From CAZOSF01 sp964582415 (GTDB lineage: Bacteria; Bacteroidota; Bacteroidia; Flavobacteriales; Flavobacteriaceae): a stretch of 64,000 nt of DNA. The notes beneath the pieces are model-generated. The model ran no database searches and was not told the DNA's origin. It was given only the letters and a program-made list of their open reading frames with translations. Where the stretch lies: contig CAZOSF010000003.1 of assembly GCA_964582415.1 (NCBI GenBank), positions 1 to 64,000 of the forward strand, read 5' to 3'. The position numbers were made by a program, and so were the translations under genes. This document shows, piece by piece, positions 7,267 through 16,802 of the stretch; position 1 is the first letter of the stretch, and each line of letters begins with the position of its first letter.

Positions 7267-7728
7267 ATGGAGGAAAAAGTGGCGAAATTGTTGGCTAAAG
7301 CTTTGGAAAACAGGCCAGAGCTCTTCCTTATTTCGTTAGAGATACACCCGGGAAACAGCATTCGGGTTATCATCGATGGAGACGAAGGGGTGAGCATTGA
7401 AGACTGTATGGAAATCAGTCGGGCCATAGAGCATAATTTGGATCGAGAGGAAGAAGATTTTTCCTTGGAGGTATTTTCCGCAGGAGTGAGTGAACCCTTG
7501 CGCATGAAACGTCAGTATGCTAAAAACCTTGGCCGAGAATTAAAGGTAAAAACCAAAGGGGATACCTTAAAAGGAACCTTGGAAGAAGTAGATGAAGAGG
7601 GCATTATCCTTCACTGGAAAGCAAGGGAGGCGAAAACCGTTGGAAAAGGAAAACAAACCGTCGAGAAAGAGGTTAAAGTACCTTTCGAAGATATAGAAGA
7701 AGCAAAAGTGTTGATTAAATTTAAGTAA
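7267..7728 (+). CDS. rimP: Ribosome maturation factor RimP
   Basis: 153 residues, normal for RimP, which helps assemble the 30S subunit. The N-terminal alpha/beta domain has SIEDCMEISRAIEHNLD and the conserved LEVFSAGVSEPL (the usual motif is LEVSSPGLDRPL). The C-terminal SH3-like domain follows from about residue 85. It is first in rimP-nusA-infB, the standard bacterial order, with 6 bases to nusA. Expression probably depends on read-through of the leader hairpin at 7229-7254. Confidence 0.95.
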   Translation: MEEKVAKLLAKALENRPELFLISLEIHPGNSIRVIIDGDEGVSIEDCMEISRAIEHNLDREEEDFSLEVFSAGVSEPLRMKRQYAKNLGRELKVKTKGDTLKGTLEEVDEEGIILHWKAREAKTVGKGKQTVEKEVKVPFEDIEEAKVLIKFK

Positions 7729-7734
7729 CCCTAT

Positions 7735-8967
7735 ATGGAAAATTTAGCGTTGATAGAGTCTTTTTCAGAGTTTAAAGACGAAAAGCTAATTGACAGAGTC
7801 ACCCTGATGGCTATTTTGGAAGAAGTATTCCGAAATGCATTGAAAAAGAAATATGGAAGTGATGACAACTTCGATATTATCATCAACCCCGATAAAGGGG
7901 ATATGGAGATTTGGCGAAACCGTGTGGTGGTAGCCGATGGTGAAGTGGAAGATCCAAACGCCGAGATATCATTGGCGGAAGCCCGTAAGATTGAATCGGA
8001 TTTTGAGATTGGTGAGGATGTTTCGGAAGAAGTAAAGTTGATTGATTTGGGGCGACGTTCCATTTTGGCCCTTCGTCAAAATCTTATTTCAAAAATCCAC
8101 GAACACGATAATACCAATATTTATAAGCAATTTAAGGACCTGGAAGGGGAGATCTACACTGCGGAGGTGCATCATATCCGTCATCGCGCGGTAATTTTAT
8201 TGGATGATGAAGGAAACGAAATCATCCTTCCAAAAGACAAGCAGATTCCTTCCGATTTCTTCCGTAAGGGAGATAATGTTCGGGGAATCATTGAAAGCGT
8301 CGAATTGAAAGGGAACAAGCCTGCTATAATTATGTCTAGGGCGAACCCATTGTTCTTGGAGAAATTGTTCGAACAGGAAATTCCTGAAGTATTTGATGGT
8401 TTGATTACCATTAAAAAGGTGGTTCGAATCCCAGGTGAGAAAGCAAAAGTGGCTGTAGATTCATACGATGATCGCATTGACCCAGTAGGAGCTTGTGTGG
8501 GAATGAAAGGATCCCGAATCCATGGTATCGTTCGTGAGTTGGGGAATGAAAACATCGATGTAATCAACTTTACCAACAACACCAACTTATTTATTCAAAG
8601 AGCCTTAAGCCCAGCAAAGGTTACTTCTATCAGTATCGATGAAGAAACCAAGCGTGCTGAGGTAATTCTGAAACCTGAAGAAGTGTCGAAAGCCATTGGA
8701 CGTGGAGGGCACAATATCCGTCTGGCGGGTCAACTAACTGGTTATGAAATCGATGTATTGCGCGAAGGTGCAGAGGAGGATGTAGAATTGACCGAATTCT
8801 CTGATGAAATCGAAGGATGGATCATTGAGGAATTCAAAAAAATCGGTTTGGATACTGCGAAAAGTGTCTTGGAAAAAGACCTACAATTTTTAATCAGTAG
8901 AACCGATCTTGAAGAGGAAACCATTCAAGAGGTAATCAATATATTAAAAGAAGAATTTGAAGAGTAG
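7735..8967 (+). CDS. nusA: Transcription termination/antitermination factor NusA
   Basis: 410 residues, the compact Bacteroidota form without the C-terminal acidic repeats of E. coli. Domains in order: N-terminal RNA-polymerase-binding domain (about 1-125, starts with LIESFSEFKDEKLIDR), S1 (about 133-200, DLEGEIYTAEVHHIRHRAV), KH1 with GACVGMKGSRIHGI (about 252-265), and KH2 with KAIGRGGHNIRLAG (about 320-335). It modulates pausing, termination and antitermination. NusA generally strengthens hairpin terminators, which makes the leader hairpin of its own operon a plausible autoregulatory target. Confidence 0.97.
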   Translation: MENLALIESFSEFKDEKLIDRVTLMAILEEVFRNALKKKYGSDDNFDIIINPDKGDMEIWRNRVVVADGEVEDPNAEISLAEARKIESDFEIGEDVSEEVKLIDLGRRSILALRQNLISKIHEHDNTNIYKQFKDLEGEIYTAEVHHIRHRAVILLDDEGNEIILPKDKQIPSDFFRKGDNVRGIIESVELKGNKPAIIMSRANPLFLEKLFEQEIPEVFDGLITIKKVVRIPGEKAKVAVDSYDDRIDPVGACVGMKGSRIHGIVRELGNENIDVINFTNNTNLFIQRALSPAKVTSISIDEETKRAEVILKPEEVSKAIGRGGHNIRLAGQLTGYEIDVLREGAEEDVELTEFSDEIEGWIIEEFKKIGLDTAKSVLEKDLQFLISRTDLEEETIQEVINILKEEFEE

Positions 8968-9023
8968 TATAAAGATTAACTACTTTTACAAAGCAAATTA
9001 GAAAACAACAGGGAAGCATTTAT

Positions 9024-11696
9024 ATGGCTGAAACAAAAACGATACGACTCAATAAAGTACTTAGGGAATTTAACATCTCTCTTGATCGTGCTGTAGAATT
9101 TCTCAGCGCCAAGGGGTTTGAGGTGGAGGCACGTCCTACGACCAAAATAACAGATGAAGAATACCAAGTGCTTTTTGCAGAATTTCAATCGGATAAGAGT
9201 AAAAAGGTAGAAGCCAAAGAAGTGGGCGAAGAAAAACGCAAGGAGAAAGAAGAATTGCGTTTGGAACGTGAACGCGAATTGGAGGAAAAACAGGACAAGA
9301 AGGAAGAGCCGAAAATTATAAAGGCCGAGGCCAAATTGGCGGGCCCAAAAACCTTGGGCAAAATCGATTTGGAGCCGGAAAAGTCGAAGAAGAAGGAAAT
9401 AGAGAAAGAGGAGAAAGAGAAGGTTGAAGAAATGGCGCCTCCTGTAAAAGAAGAGCAAGCCCCCGTTGTAAAAGAAGAAGCACCTGTTAAGGTGGAGGTA
9501 GAAAAGAAAGAGCCACCAAAACAGGAAGTAAAGCCTGAGCCACCAAAAGGTCCAGAAAAAGTAAAGACGCAATACCAGAAATTGGATGGTCCCAACTTTA
9601 CTGGAGAGAAAATCGATCTTTCGAAATTTGAACGACCTGAGAAAAAGAAAGAAGAAAAGAAAGACGATAAAAAGGAAAAACGTGGCCGTCGTAGACGTAT
9701 TAGCAAGACCTCTGGGAACGGGAAAGAGAACCTACGGGATAACCGCGGTAAAGGAGGAAAAGGTAAGCCACACGTTTTAAAAGAAGAGCCTAGCGAGGAA
9801 GAAGTACAAAGGCAAGTACGTGAAACCTTGGAAAAACTTCAAGGGAAATCTACAAAAGGAAAAGGGGCCAAATACCGTCGTGAAAAGCGGGAAACTCACC
9901 GAATGAAATCGGAGGAGGAAATGGCACAGATGGAGGCGGAGAGCAAATTGTTGAAGGTTACGGAGTTTGTAACAGTTAGTGAAGTGGCTACCATGATGAA
10001 TGTTCCCGTCACGCAAGTGATTTCTGCTTGTATGTCGCTTGGAATGATGGTAACCATGAACCAGCGTCTGGATGCCGAAACCTTGTCTATCGTTGCAGAG
10101 GAATTTGGATTTGAAGTTGAATTTGTCACTGCCGATATCGAGGAAGCGATTCAGGAAGAGGAGGATCGACCAGAAGATTTAAAACCAAGAGCGCCAATCG
10201 TCACCGTGATGGGTCACGTAGACCACGGGAAAACTTCGTTGCTTGATTATATCCGTAAAGAAAATGTAATTGCCGGTGAATCTGGGGGAATTACTCAGCA
10301 TATTGGTGCTTATGGTGTGAAATTGGACGGTGGTCAACGAATCACCTTCCTAGATACACCAGGTCACGAAGCATTTACCGCGATGCGTGCTCGAGGTGCG
10401 CAGGTAACCGACCTAGCCATTATTGTGGTAGCAGCGGATGATGATATCATGCCGCAAACCAAGGAAGCTATCAGTCACGCGCAAGCCGCTGGAGTTCCAA
10501 TTGTATTTGCCATCAATAAAATAGATAAGCCTACGGCAAATCCGGACAAAATCAAGGAGGGATTGGCCAACATGAACCTTTTGGTAGAAGATTGGGGTGG
10601 AAAAATCCAATCTCAGGATATCTCTGCCAAAACTGGTCAGGGTGTTAAGGAATTGCTTGAAAAAGTATTGCTGGAAGCCGAATTGCTGGAATTGAAAGCC
10701 AATCCAGACAAACACGCCAGTGGAACGGTAGTAGAAGCGTTCCTTGATAAAGGACGCGGATATGTTTCTACAATTTTGGTACAATCAGGAACCCTTAAAA
10801 TTGGTGATTATGTGCTCGCAGGCCAACACAGTGGTAAGGTAAAAGCCATGCAGGATGAGCGCGGTAAAATCGTAAAAGAAGCAGGTCCATCTACCCCGGT
10901 ATCCATTCTTGGTTTGGACGGAGCGCCTCAGGCCGGAGACAAATTTAATGTCTTCGAAGATGAACGTGAAGCCAAAGCCATCGCGGCGAAACGTACCCAG
11001 CTTCAGCGCGAGCAGTCGGTAAGAACGCAACGTCATATTACATTGGATGAAATCGGAAGGCGTATCGCTTTGGGCGAATTCAAGGAGCTGAACATCATCC
11101 TGAAAGGGGATGTGGATGGTTCCGTGGAAGCGTTAACCGACTCCTTCTTGAAATTGTCTACCGAAGAGATTCAGGTAAATATCATTCATAAGGGTGTGGG
11201 TGCCATTACGGAAAGTGATGTGTTGTTGGCTTCCGCGTCGGATGCGGTAATCATCGGATTTAACGTTCGTCCTATGGGGAATGCACGACAGTTGGCCGAC
11301 AAGGAGGAAATCGATATCCGCAGCTATTCTATCATTTATGATGCGATTAACGATCTGAAAGACGCCATGGAAGGTATGTTGTCTCCAGAGCTTCGTGAAG
11401 AAGTTACAGGAACAGCGGAAATCCGTGAGACATTTAAAATTTCTAAAGTTGGAACGGTTGCAGGCTGTATGGTGACCAGCGGTAAGATTTTCCGAAATTC
11501 CGGTATTCGATTGATACGTGAAGGAGTGGTAGTCTTTACTGGCGAATTGGAATCCTTGAAGCGTTTCAAAGATGATGTGAAGGAAGTTTCCAAAGGATAT
11601 GATTGCGGTATGCAGATCAAAAACTACAACGACATTAAAGAAGGTGACATTATCGAGGCCTTCCAAGAAGTTGCAGTGAAGAAAAAGTTGAAATAA
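9024..11696 (+). CDS. infB: Translation initiation factor IF-2
   Basis: 890 residues. The N-terminal IF2-N helix bundle starts [21 protein letters not shown] long Lys/Glu-rich low-complexity linker (about 60-270) with proline patches follows, then a second IF2-N domain (about 305-360). The GTPase begins near 390 with G1 GHVDHGKT (397-404), G3 DTPGHEAF and G4 NKID. Translation-factor domain II, the IF-2 domain and the C-terminal fMet-tRNA-binding domain follow. It brings initiator tRNA to the 30S subunit and drives subunit joining. Last gene of rimP-nusA-infB, ended by a bidirectional terminator. Confidence 0.97.
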   Translation: MAETKTIRLNKVLREFNISLDRAVEFLSAKGFEVEARPTTKITDEEYQVLFAEFQSDKSKKVEAKEVGEEKRKEKEELRLERERELEEKQDKKEEPKIIKAEAKLAGPKTLGKIDLEPEKSKKKEIEKEEKEKVEEMAPPVKEEQAPVVKEEAPVKVEVEKKEPPKQEVKPEPPKGPEKVKTQYQKLDGPNFTGEKIDLSKFERPEKKKEEKKDDKKEKRGRRRRISKTSGNGKENLRDNRGKGGKGKPHVLKEEPSEEEVQRQVRETLEKLQGKSTKGKGAKYRREKRETHRMKSEEEMAQMEAESKLLKVTEFVTVSEVATMMNVPVTQVISACMSLGMMVTMNQRLDAETLSIVAEEFGFEVEFVTADIEEAIQEEEDRPEDLKPRAPIVTVMGHVDHGKTSLLDYIRKENVIAGESGGITQHIGAYGVKLDGGQRITFLDTPGHEAFTAMRARGAQVTDLAIIVVAADDDIMPQTKEAISHAQAAGVPIVFAINKIDKPTANPDKIKEGLANMNLLVEDWGGKIQSQDISAKTGQGVKELLEKVLLEAELLELKANPDKHASGTVVEAFLDKGRGYVSTILVQSGTLKIGDYVLAGQHSGKVKAMQDERGKIVKEAGPSTPVSILGLDGAPQAGDKFNVFEDEREAKAIAAKRTQLQREQSVRTQRHITLDEIGRRIALGEFKELNIILKGDVDGSVEALTDSFLKLSTEEIQVNIIHKGVGAITESDVLLASASDAVIIGFNVRPMGNARQLADKEEIDIRSYSIIYDAINDLKDAMEGMLSPELREEVTGTAEIRETFKISKVGTVAGCMVTSGKIFRNSGIRLIREGVVVFTGELESLKRFKDDVKEVSKGYDCGMQIKNYNDIKEGDIIEAFQEVAVKKKLK

Positions 11697-11711
11697 GAAA
11701 ATCGATACGAT

Positions 11712-11740
11712 AAAAAAAGCGCCAAATTGGCGCTTTTTTT
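11712..11740. terminator. Bidirectional terminator between infB and SPOR gene
   Basis: GCGCC (11719-11723) / GGCGC (11729-11733), extendable by AA/TT, has seven As before and seven Ts after. It serves both convergent genes. Confidence 0.88.
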
Positions 11741-12167
11741 ATTCTTCATTTCTTTCTTCGTCCTTCGATTCTTTTTTGTTTTTACCAGGGCGAAGGATAA
11801 AGGCGGAAGGAAAATTCTGTTGAATTTCCAATAATGCCCTATCGGCTTCCAATCTGTTTTGAAAATTGCCAGCCCATACCTTGTAATTCGGCGTTTCGTA
11901 CTCGATGGCAGCAGGCCATTTATTGTATTTGTTTCGGTATTCCTTGAGTATTTTATTGGCTTGATTTAAATCACCATAATAGAGTTGAATGGTAAACCCA
12001 TCGGTGAGTTTGTTTTCTTTCTGCAACTTGGTTTTCAAAGCCATTAATTGGGTTACTCTTGGGTCTTCTTTTACGGTCAGTGTGCCGTTTTGGGCAATGG
12101 AAATCCCCATAAAAAGAAACCCTATTAGGCTCAAAAACAATGTTTTATTGTTGAATATATGCTTCAT
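11739..12167 (-). CDS. Secreted SPOR-domain protein
   Basis: 142 residues when started at MKHIFNNKTLFL, which gives a clean signal peptide ending near MGISIAQ. A start seven residues upstream is possible. The mature part has a charged stretch, then a SPOR-like domain (about 60-130) with GFTIQLYYGDLNQANKIL and YKVWAGNFQNRLEADRALL. SPOR domains bind denuded peptidoglycan at division sites, so a periplasmic cell-wall role is likely. The end is a Lys/Glu tail. It is a small monocistronic gene divergent from the act operon. Confidence 0.82.
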   Translation of the reverse strand: MKHIFNNKTLFLSLIGFLFMGISIAQNGTLTVKEDPRVTQLMALKTKLQKENKLTDGFTIQLYYGDLNQANKILKEYRNKYNKWPAAIEYETPNYKVWAGNFQNRLEADRALLEIQQNFPSAFILRPGKNKKESKDEERNEE

Positions 12168-12185
12168 AGTAAGAGACTGCTTTTG

Positions 12186-12193
12186 CAAATGTA
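12186..12193 (-). promoter_or_regulatory. Candidate -7 element for SPOR gene
   Basis: Minus-strand TACATTTG fits TAnnTTTG and lies about 20 bases before the chosen ATG at 12167. That placement also supports the shorter start over the one at 12188. Confidence 0.45.
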
Positions 12194-12262
12194 AAGCATA
12201 CTAACTTTGAAACCCTAAATTTTATTATTTAGAATTATTATAAATTACCCGTTAACACTTTA

Positions 12263-12299
12263 TTTGGATTTCCAAAATCCATCTAATAGTTTACTTTTG
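12263..12299 (+). promoter_or_regulatory. Candidate promoter of act-cox operon
   Basis: TTTG at 12263-12266 and TACTTTTG at 12292-12299 resemble the Bacteroidota -33 and -7 elements. The spacing of about 25 is slightly longer than usual. A palindrome GGTCTTTAAGACC (12336-12348) lies in the presumed leader. Confidence 0.5.
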
Positions 12300-12393
12300 C
12301 ACAGTTATTTTAGGCACCAAATGGTACGAAATCACGGTCTTTAAGACCATCCAATTGTGTGCCAAACTTATGGACAATAATATAACCGATCGT

Positions 12394-13695
12394 ATGGAAC
12401 AGGTACATTACCGTAATCTACCCACAAAATTGTCATTTCTATGGTTAGCCCTCGTGCTAGCGATTTCCATCACCAATACCTCCTTTGCCACCACGGTTGT
12501 TCTGCCTACGCAAGCAGTGGATACTGCTGCTGGTGAAACCTTATTTAAGGCCAATTGTGCTGCTTGTCATAAGTTGTATAATAAGGCGGTAGGGCCTGCG
12601 CTGTTCGGTGTTGGAGATAAATATGAAAAGGACTGGTTGTACAAGTGGATCAAGAACAGCCAGGATATGGTAAAATCCGGCGATCCACAGGCAGTGGCCA
12701 TTTTTGAAGAGTTCAATGGAGCTGTAATGACCGCTTTCCCTGCTTTATCCAATGCTGATATCGATAATATTATTGCCTATACATACACCCCGAAGCCCGA
12801 GCCTGTAAAGCCTGCTGGAGCGGAAGGAGAGGTTCAGACAGAGAATGCAGGTGTGACCAACGACATCATCCTTGCCGCCTTGGCTTTGGTGTTCTTGTTG
12901 CTTGTAGTTATGCTTGTTTTGGTGAACCGAACGCTGCGTCAGATTGCCAAAGCAAACGGTGTAGCGTTTGAAGAAACACATCACAAGCCAATTTGGAAAG
13001 CTTACGCGGAAAACCAGTTCTTGGTATTGGTAACTTCGATTTTCTTATTGTTGGCTGCGGCGTATTTTGCCTACGGCTGGATGATGCAGGTAGGTGTGGA
13101 TCAGGGATATGCACCCGTGCAGCCCATTCATTATTCTCACCGTATCCATGCAGGTGTGAACCTAATAGATTGTAACTATTGCCACAGTTCTGCCAGAAGA
13201 AGTAAACACTCTGGAATTCCTTCCCTGAACGTTTGTATGAACTGTCACAAAAGCATTAGTGAAGTAGCAGCCACTACGCAACAAGAGGGAATGCAAGAAT
13301 ATGGTGTAGATTATAACCAAGAAATTCAAAAACTTTACGCAGCGGTGGGTTGGGACGTCAACAGTCAGGCCTACACTGGTGAAAGTAAACCAGTGGAGTG
13401 GATTCGTATTCATAACTTGCCCGACTTTGCGTATTTCAACCACTCACAGCACGTAACTGTAGCCGGAGTGGAGTGTCAGAAGTGTCACGGTCCTGTGGAA
13501 GAAATGGAGATTATGTCACAATTCTCACCATTGACTATGGGCTGGTGTATCAATTGTCACCGTGAAACCAACGTGAAAGTAGAAGACAATGGTTACTACG
13601 AAAAGATCCATGAGGAACTTTCCAAGAAGTATGGCGTCGAGAAATTGACTGCAGCTCAGATGGGTGGCTTGGAATGTGGTAAGTGTCACTACTAA
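12394..13695 (+). CDS. actA: Alternative complex III subunit ActA, multiheme cytochrome c
   Basis: 433 residues from MEQVHYRNLPTK; an ATG at 12370 would add eight residues. A signal segment is followed by a class I cytochrome c domain with CAACH (C55), a transmembrane helix near 155-178, a second near 208-230, then a pentaheme part with CNYCH (260), CMNCH (281), CQKCH (361), CINCH (385) and CGKCH (428). Six c-heme sites are therefore predicted. ActA passes electrons from menaquinol oxidation in the quinol:electron acceptor oxidoreductase (ACIII). First gene of actABCDEF-coxBA. Confidence 0.93.
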   Translation: MEQVHYRNLPTKLSFLWLALVLAISITNTSFATTVVLPTQAVDTAAGETLFKANCAACHKLYNKAVGPALFGVGDKYEKDWLYKWIKNSQDMVKSGDPQAVAIFEEFNGAVMTAFPALSNADIDNIIAYTYTPKPEPVKPAGAEGEVQTENAGVTNDIILAALALVFLLLVVMLVLVNRTLRQIAKANGVAFEETHHKPIWKAYAENQFLVLVTSIFLLLAAAYFAYGWMMQVGVDQGYAPVQPIHYSHRIHAGVNLIDCNYCHSSARRSKHSGIPSLNVCMNCHKSISEVAATTQQEGMQEYGVDYNQEIQKLYAAVGWDVNSQAYTGESKPVEWIRIHNLPDFAYFNHSQHVTVAGVECQKCHGPVEEMEIMSQFSPLTMGWCINCHRETNVKVEDNGYYEKIHEELSKKYGVEKLTAAQMGGLECGKCHY

Positions 13696-13728
13696 AATCA
13701 AATTCGAATACTATTCTCAATAGATATT

Positions 13729-16700
13729 ATGGCATCAAACAAGAAATATTGGAAAAGTGTTGAGGAACTAAAAGCAGATAGTTCCATTGTCGAGACACTG
13801 AAGCAGAATGAGTTCGCAGAGCCCATCCCAACCGACGAATTCCTAGGGAACAAGGAATCTTTGGAGGCTTCCTCGACAACACGTCGTGATTTCTTAAAAT
13901 ATGTTGGATTCTCCACGGCAGCTGCTACACTAGCGGCGTGTGAAGGTCCGGTAATCAAATCGATTCCTTACGTGGTAGCACCGGATGAAATCATTCCTGG
14001 TGTCGCCAATTACTATGCAAGTACGATTGCCGATGGCTTCGACTTTGCTAATATATTGGTAAAAACCCGCGAAGGGCGTCCTATTAAAATAGAACGCAAT
14101 GACATGGCTAAACACGGAGGCAGTGTGAATGCTCGTGTACATGCATCGGTATTGTCCATGTATGACAAACATCGATTGCAAGGGCCAAAGATGGACGGAA
14201 AGGATGTTTCCTGGAGTGACCTGGATGCCGCGGTTACTTCCAGATTGGAAGCAATGGCCGGGAAGGATGTGGTGTTGTTAACTCAAACTTTTGCCAGTCC
14301 TTCAGCAGGAAGAATCATTGCAGAATTTAAAGCAAAATACCCAAATATCCGTCACGTCATTTACGATACCGTTTCTTCAAGTGCTGCTTTGGATGCTTTC
14401 CAAGCGAAATTTGGAATGCGTGCCTTAGCCGATTACGACTTCAGTCAAGCGGAGGTTATCGTATCTGTAGGAGCGGATTTCCTAGGTGATTGGCAAGGAG
14501 GTGGCTATGAAAAAGGATATGCCAAAGGACGTGTACCAAAAAATGGTAAAATGTCCCGACATATCCAGTTCGAAGCCAATATGAGTTTGTCTGGTGCCAA
14601 TGCCGATAAGCGTGTACCTGCTACTCCTTCTCAACAACTTGAAGTACTAAAAGCTTTAACTGGTAATTCTTCCAATTTATCAGATCAGCTGGCTGATGCT
14701 GTTGCAAAAGCCAAGGCTCAGTTGCAAAAGGCGGGTAACAAAGGGGTGATTATTACAGGACTTCCCGATGTGCAAGCGCAAACCATGGCCATTACCTACA
14801 ACCAAAATGTAGCTAGTGTGGTGATGGATACCCTTCGTCCGAAATTGACCTCCTTGGGAAGTGCTTCCGAGGTAGCCAATGTGATGAACGGGGTTATTTC
14901 TGGAAGTGTAAAAGGATTGATTACCATCGGTGTCAACCCGGTATATTCTTTCCCGAATCCAGGATTTGCAGAAGCTTACAAGAATTTGGAGATGACGCTT
15001 GCCTTCGCAATGAAGGAAGATGAAACGGCATCGCTAGCTCAAATGGTGGCAGCAACGCCTCACTATCTGGAATCATGGGGAGACGCCCAATTGAAAAAGG
15101 GTAGCTTCAGCTTAATGCAACCTACCATCCGTACATTATTCAATACACGTCAATTCCAAGATTGTCTATTGAAATGGACGGGTATGAGCATGCCTTATCA
15201 AGAATACTTGGAACAGTACTGGAAAGCAAATATCCTTGACGGTAGTGGGGTGACTTGGAACAAAGCACTCCATGATGGTGTTTTTGAAGCCACGGCGCAT
15301 CTTCCTGAAGAAGAAATTCATGAATATGAAATGCATGATAACTATTGTGCATTGAGTGCTCCTATTCAAGGAGGTTACGAACTTACCTTATATACCAAAA
15401 CCGGAATGGGGGATGGCCAACAAGCCAATAACCCTTGGTTACAAGAATTACCAGATCCAATCTCACGAGCCACTTGGGACAACTACCTTACCATTTCTGC
15501 TGCAGATGCTGCCGAATTAGGTTTGGAAAACTACAACGTGGCCAATGGTGCCTTGAATGGTAGCTACGTAAAGGTGAAGATGGGAGAAATTGTGGTTGAA
15601 AACGTTCCTGTGTTGATTCAACCGGGACAGGCTCCTGGTTCTGTGGGATTGGCACTTGGTTACGGCCGTAAAGCTTCCATTCAAAGGGAAATGCAAACCG
15701 GTGTTAATGCCTATGCCTTATACAACAACTTCTCATGTGTTCAGAATGTAACCCTGGAGAAAGCGAATGGTACGCATGAGTTTGCCTGTATTCAGTTACA
15801 CAATACCATGATGGGTAGAGACATCATTCGAGAAACTACCCTTGAAATATTCAATACGAAAGACAAGGAAGCTTGGAACCCAGTGCCAATGGTATCCAAG
15901 GATCACCAAGAGATTCCTGTTTCTTCACCCGATGCCGACTTATGGGATGAATTCGATCGTTCAATTGGGCATCACTTTAACCTATCGATCGACCTAAATG
16001 CATGTACCGGTTGTGGTGCTTGTGTGATTGCTTGTCATGCAGAAAACAACGTACCGGTGGTGGGTAAGACTGAAATGCGTAGAAGTCGTGATATGCACTG
16101 GTTGCGTATCGACCGTTATTATTCCAGCGAGGAGAGTTTCGGGATGGATGCTGAGAAGAAAGATAATATCTCAGGTTTGAGCAGTTCTCTTTCAGAATTC
16201 GGTGAGATGGAACATGCGGCAGCGAACCCTCAGGTGGCCTTCCAACCAGTAATGTGTCAGCATTGTAACCACGCTCCTTGTGAGACCGTGTGTCCAGTGG
16301 CTGCCACCTCACATGGTCGTCAGGGCCAGAACCACATGGCGTATAACCGTTGTGTGGGAACCCGTTACTGTGCTAACAACTGTCCTTATAAAGTTCGTCG
16401 TTTCAACTGGTTCTTGTATGCAGAAAACGATGAATTCGATTACAACATGAATAACGACCTAGGTCGTATGGTATTGAACCCAGATGTTGTGGTTCGTTCC
16501 CGTGGAGTAATGGAAAAATGTTCTATGTGTATTCAGATGACCCAGAAGTCTATCTTGGATGCCAAGAAAGCAGGTCGTCCAGTGAAAGACGAAGAATTTA
16601 AGACAGCTTGCTCCGCTGCTTGTGAAACTGGTGCTATCCAGTTTGGTGACATCAACGATCACGACAGTGTGGTATATAAAGAGAAACACAACGAAAGGAT

Positions 16701-16779
16701 GTATCACTTATTGGAATCTGTTGGAACAAAACCAAACGTGTTCTATCAGACGAAAGTGAGAAATACAAACGAAGCATAA
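13729..16779 (+). CDS. actB: Alternative complex III subunit ActB, iron-sulfur protein
   Basis: 1016 residues. The N-terminus has a twin-arginine-like motif TRRDFLKYVGF (R52-R53) followed by a lipobox-like LAAC (C71), suggesting Tat export and lipid anchoring. The first two thirds resemble a molybdopterin oxidoreductase fold (ActB1), which in characterised ACIII carries no molybdenum cofactor. The C-terminal third is a ferredoxin-like module (ActB2) with CTGCGACVIAC (from C759), CQHCNHAPCETVCP, CVGTRYCANNCP and CSMCIQM plus CSAAC, enough for about four Fe-S clusters. Lies 33 bases after actA. Confidence 0.95.
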   Translation: MASNKKYWKSVEELKADSSIVETLKQNEFAEPIPTDEFLGNKESLEASSTTRRDFLKYVGFSTAAATLAACEGPVIKSIPYVVAPDEIIPGVANYYASTIADGFDFANILVKTREGRPIKIERNDMAKHGGSVNARVHASVLSMYDKHRLQGPKMDGKDVSWSDLDAAVTSRLEAMAGKDVVLLTQTFASPSAGRIIAEFKAKYPNIRHVIYDTVSSSAALDAFQAKFGMRALADYDFSQAEVIVSVGADFLGDWQGGGYEKGYAKGRVPKNGKMSRHIQFEANMSLSGANADKRVPATPSQQLEVLKALTGNSSNLSDQLADAVAKAKAQLQKAGNKGVIITGLPDVQAQTMAITYNQNVASVVMDTLRPKLTSLGSASEVANVMNGVISGSVKGLITIGVNPVYSFPNPGFAEAYKNLEMTLAFAMKEDETASLAQMVAATPHYLESWGDAQLKKGSFSLMQPTIRTLFNTRQFQDCLLKWTGMSMPYQEYLEQYWKANILDGSGVTWNKALHDGVFEATAHLPEEEIHEYEMHDNYCALSAPIQGGYELTLYTKTGMGDGQQANNPWLQELPDPISRATWDNYLTISAADAAELGLENYNVANGALNGSYVKVKMGEIVVENVPVLIQPGQAPGSVGLALGYGRKASIQREMQTGVNAYALYNNFSCVQNVTLEKANGTHEFACIQLHNTMMGRDIIRETTLEIFNTKDKEAWNPVPMVSKDHQEIPVSSPDADLWDEFDRSIGHHFNLSIDLNACTGCGACVIACHAENNVPVVGKTEMRRSRDMHWLRIDRYYSSEESFGMDAEKKDNISGLSSSLSEFGEMEHAAANPQVAFQPVMCQHCNHAPCETVCPVAATSHGRQGQNHMAYNRCVGTRYCANNCPYKVRRFNWFLYAENDEFDYNMNNDLGRMVLNPDVVVRSRGVMEKCSMCIQMTQKSILDAKKAGRPVKDEEFKTACSAACETGAIQFGDINDHDSVVYKEKHNERMYHLLESVGTKPNVFYQTKVRNTNEA

Positions 16780-16802
16780 ACTAAGAAATTGAATATATAG
16801 AT

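Noticed and set aside
8976..9706. Open frames antisense to the 5' part of infB, Phe/Ser-rich
   Set aside because: They are the complement of the Lys/Glu-rich IF-2 linker; the low-complexity Phe/Leu/Ser composition follows from that.
13729..16779. Active molybdenum oxidoreductase
   Set aside because: The gene order actA-F and the ferredoxin-like C-terminus identify ActB, whose characterised relatives carry no molybdenum cofactor.
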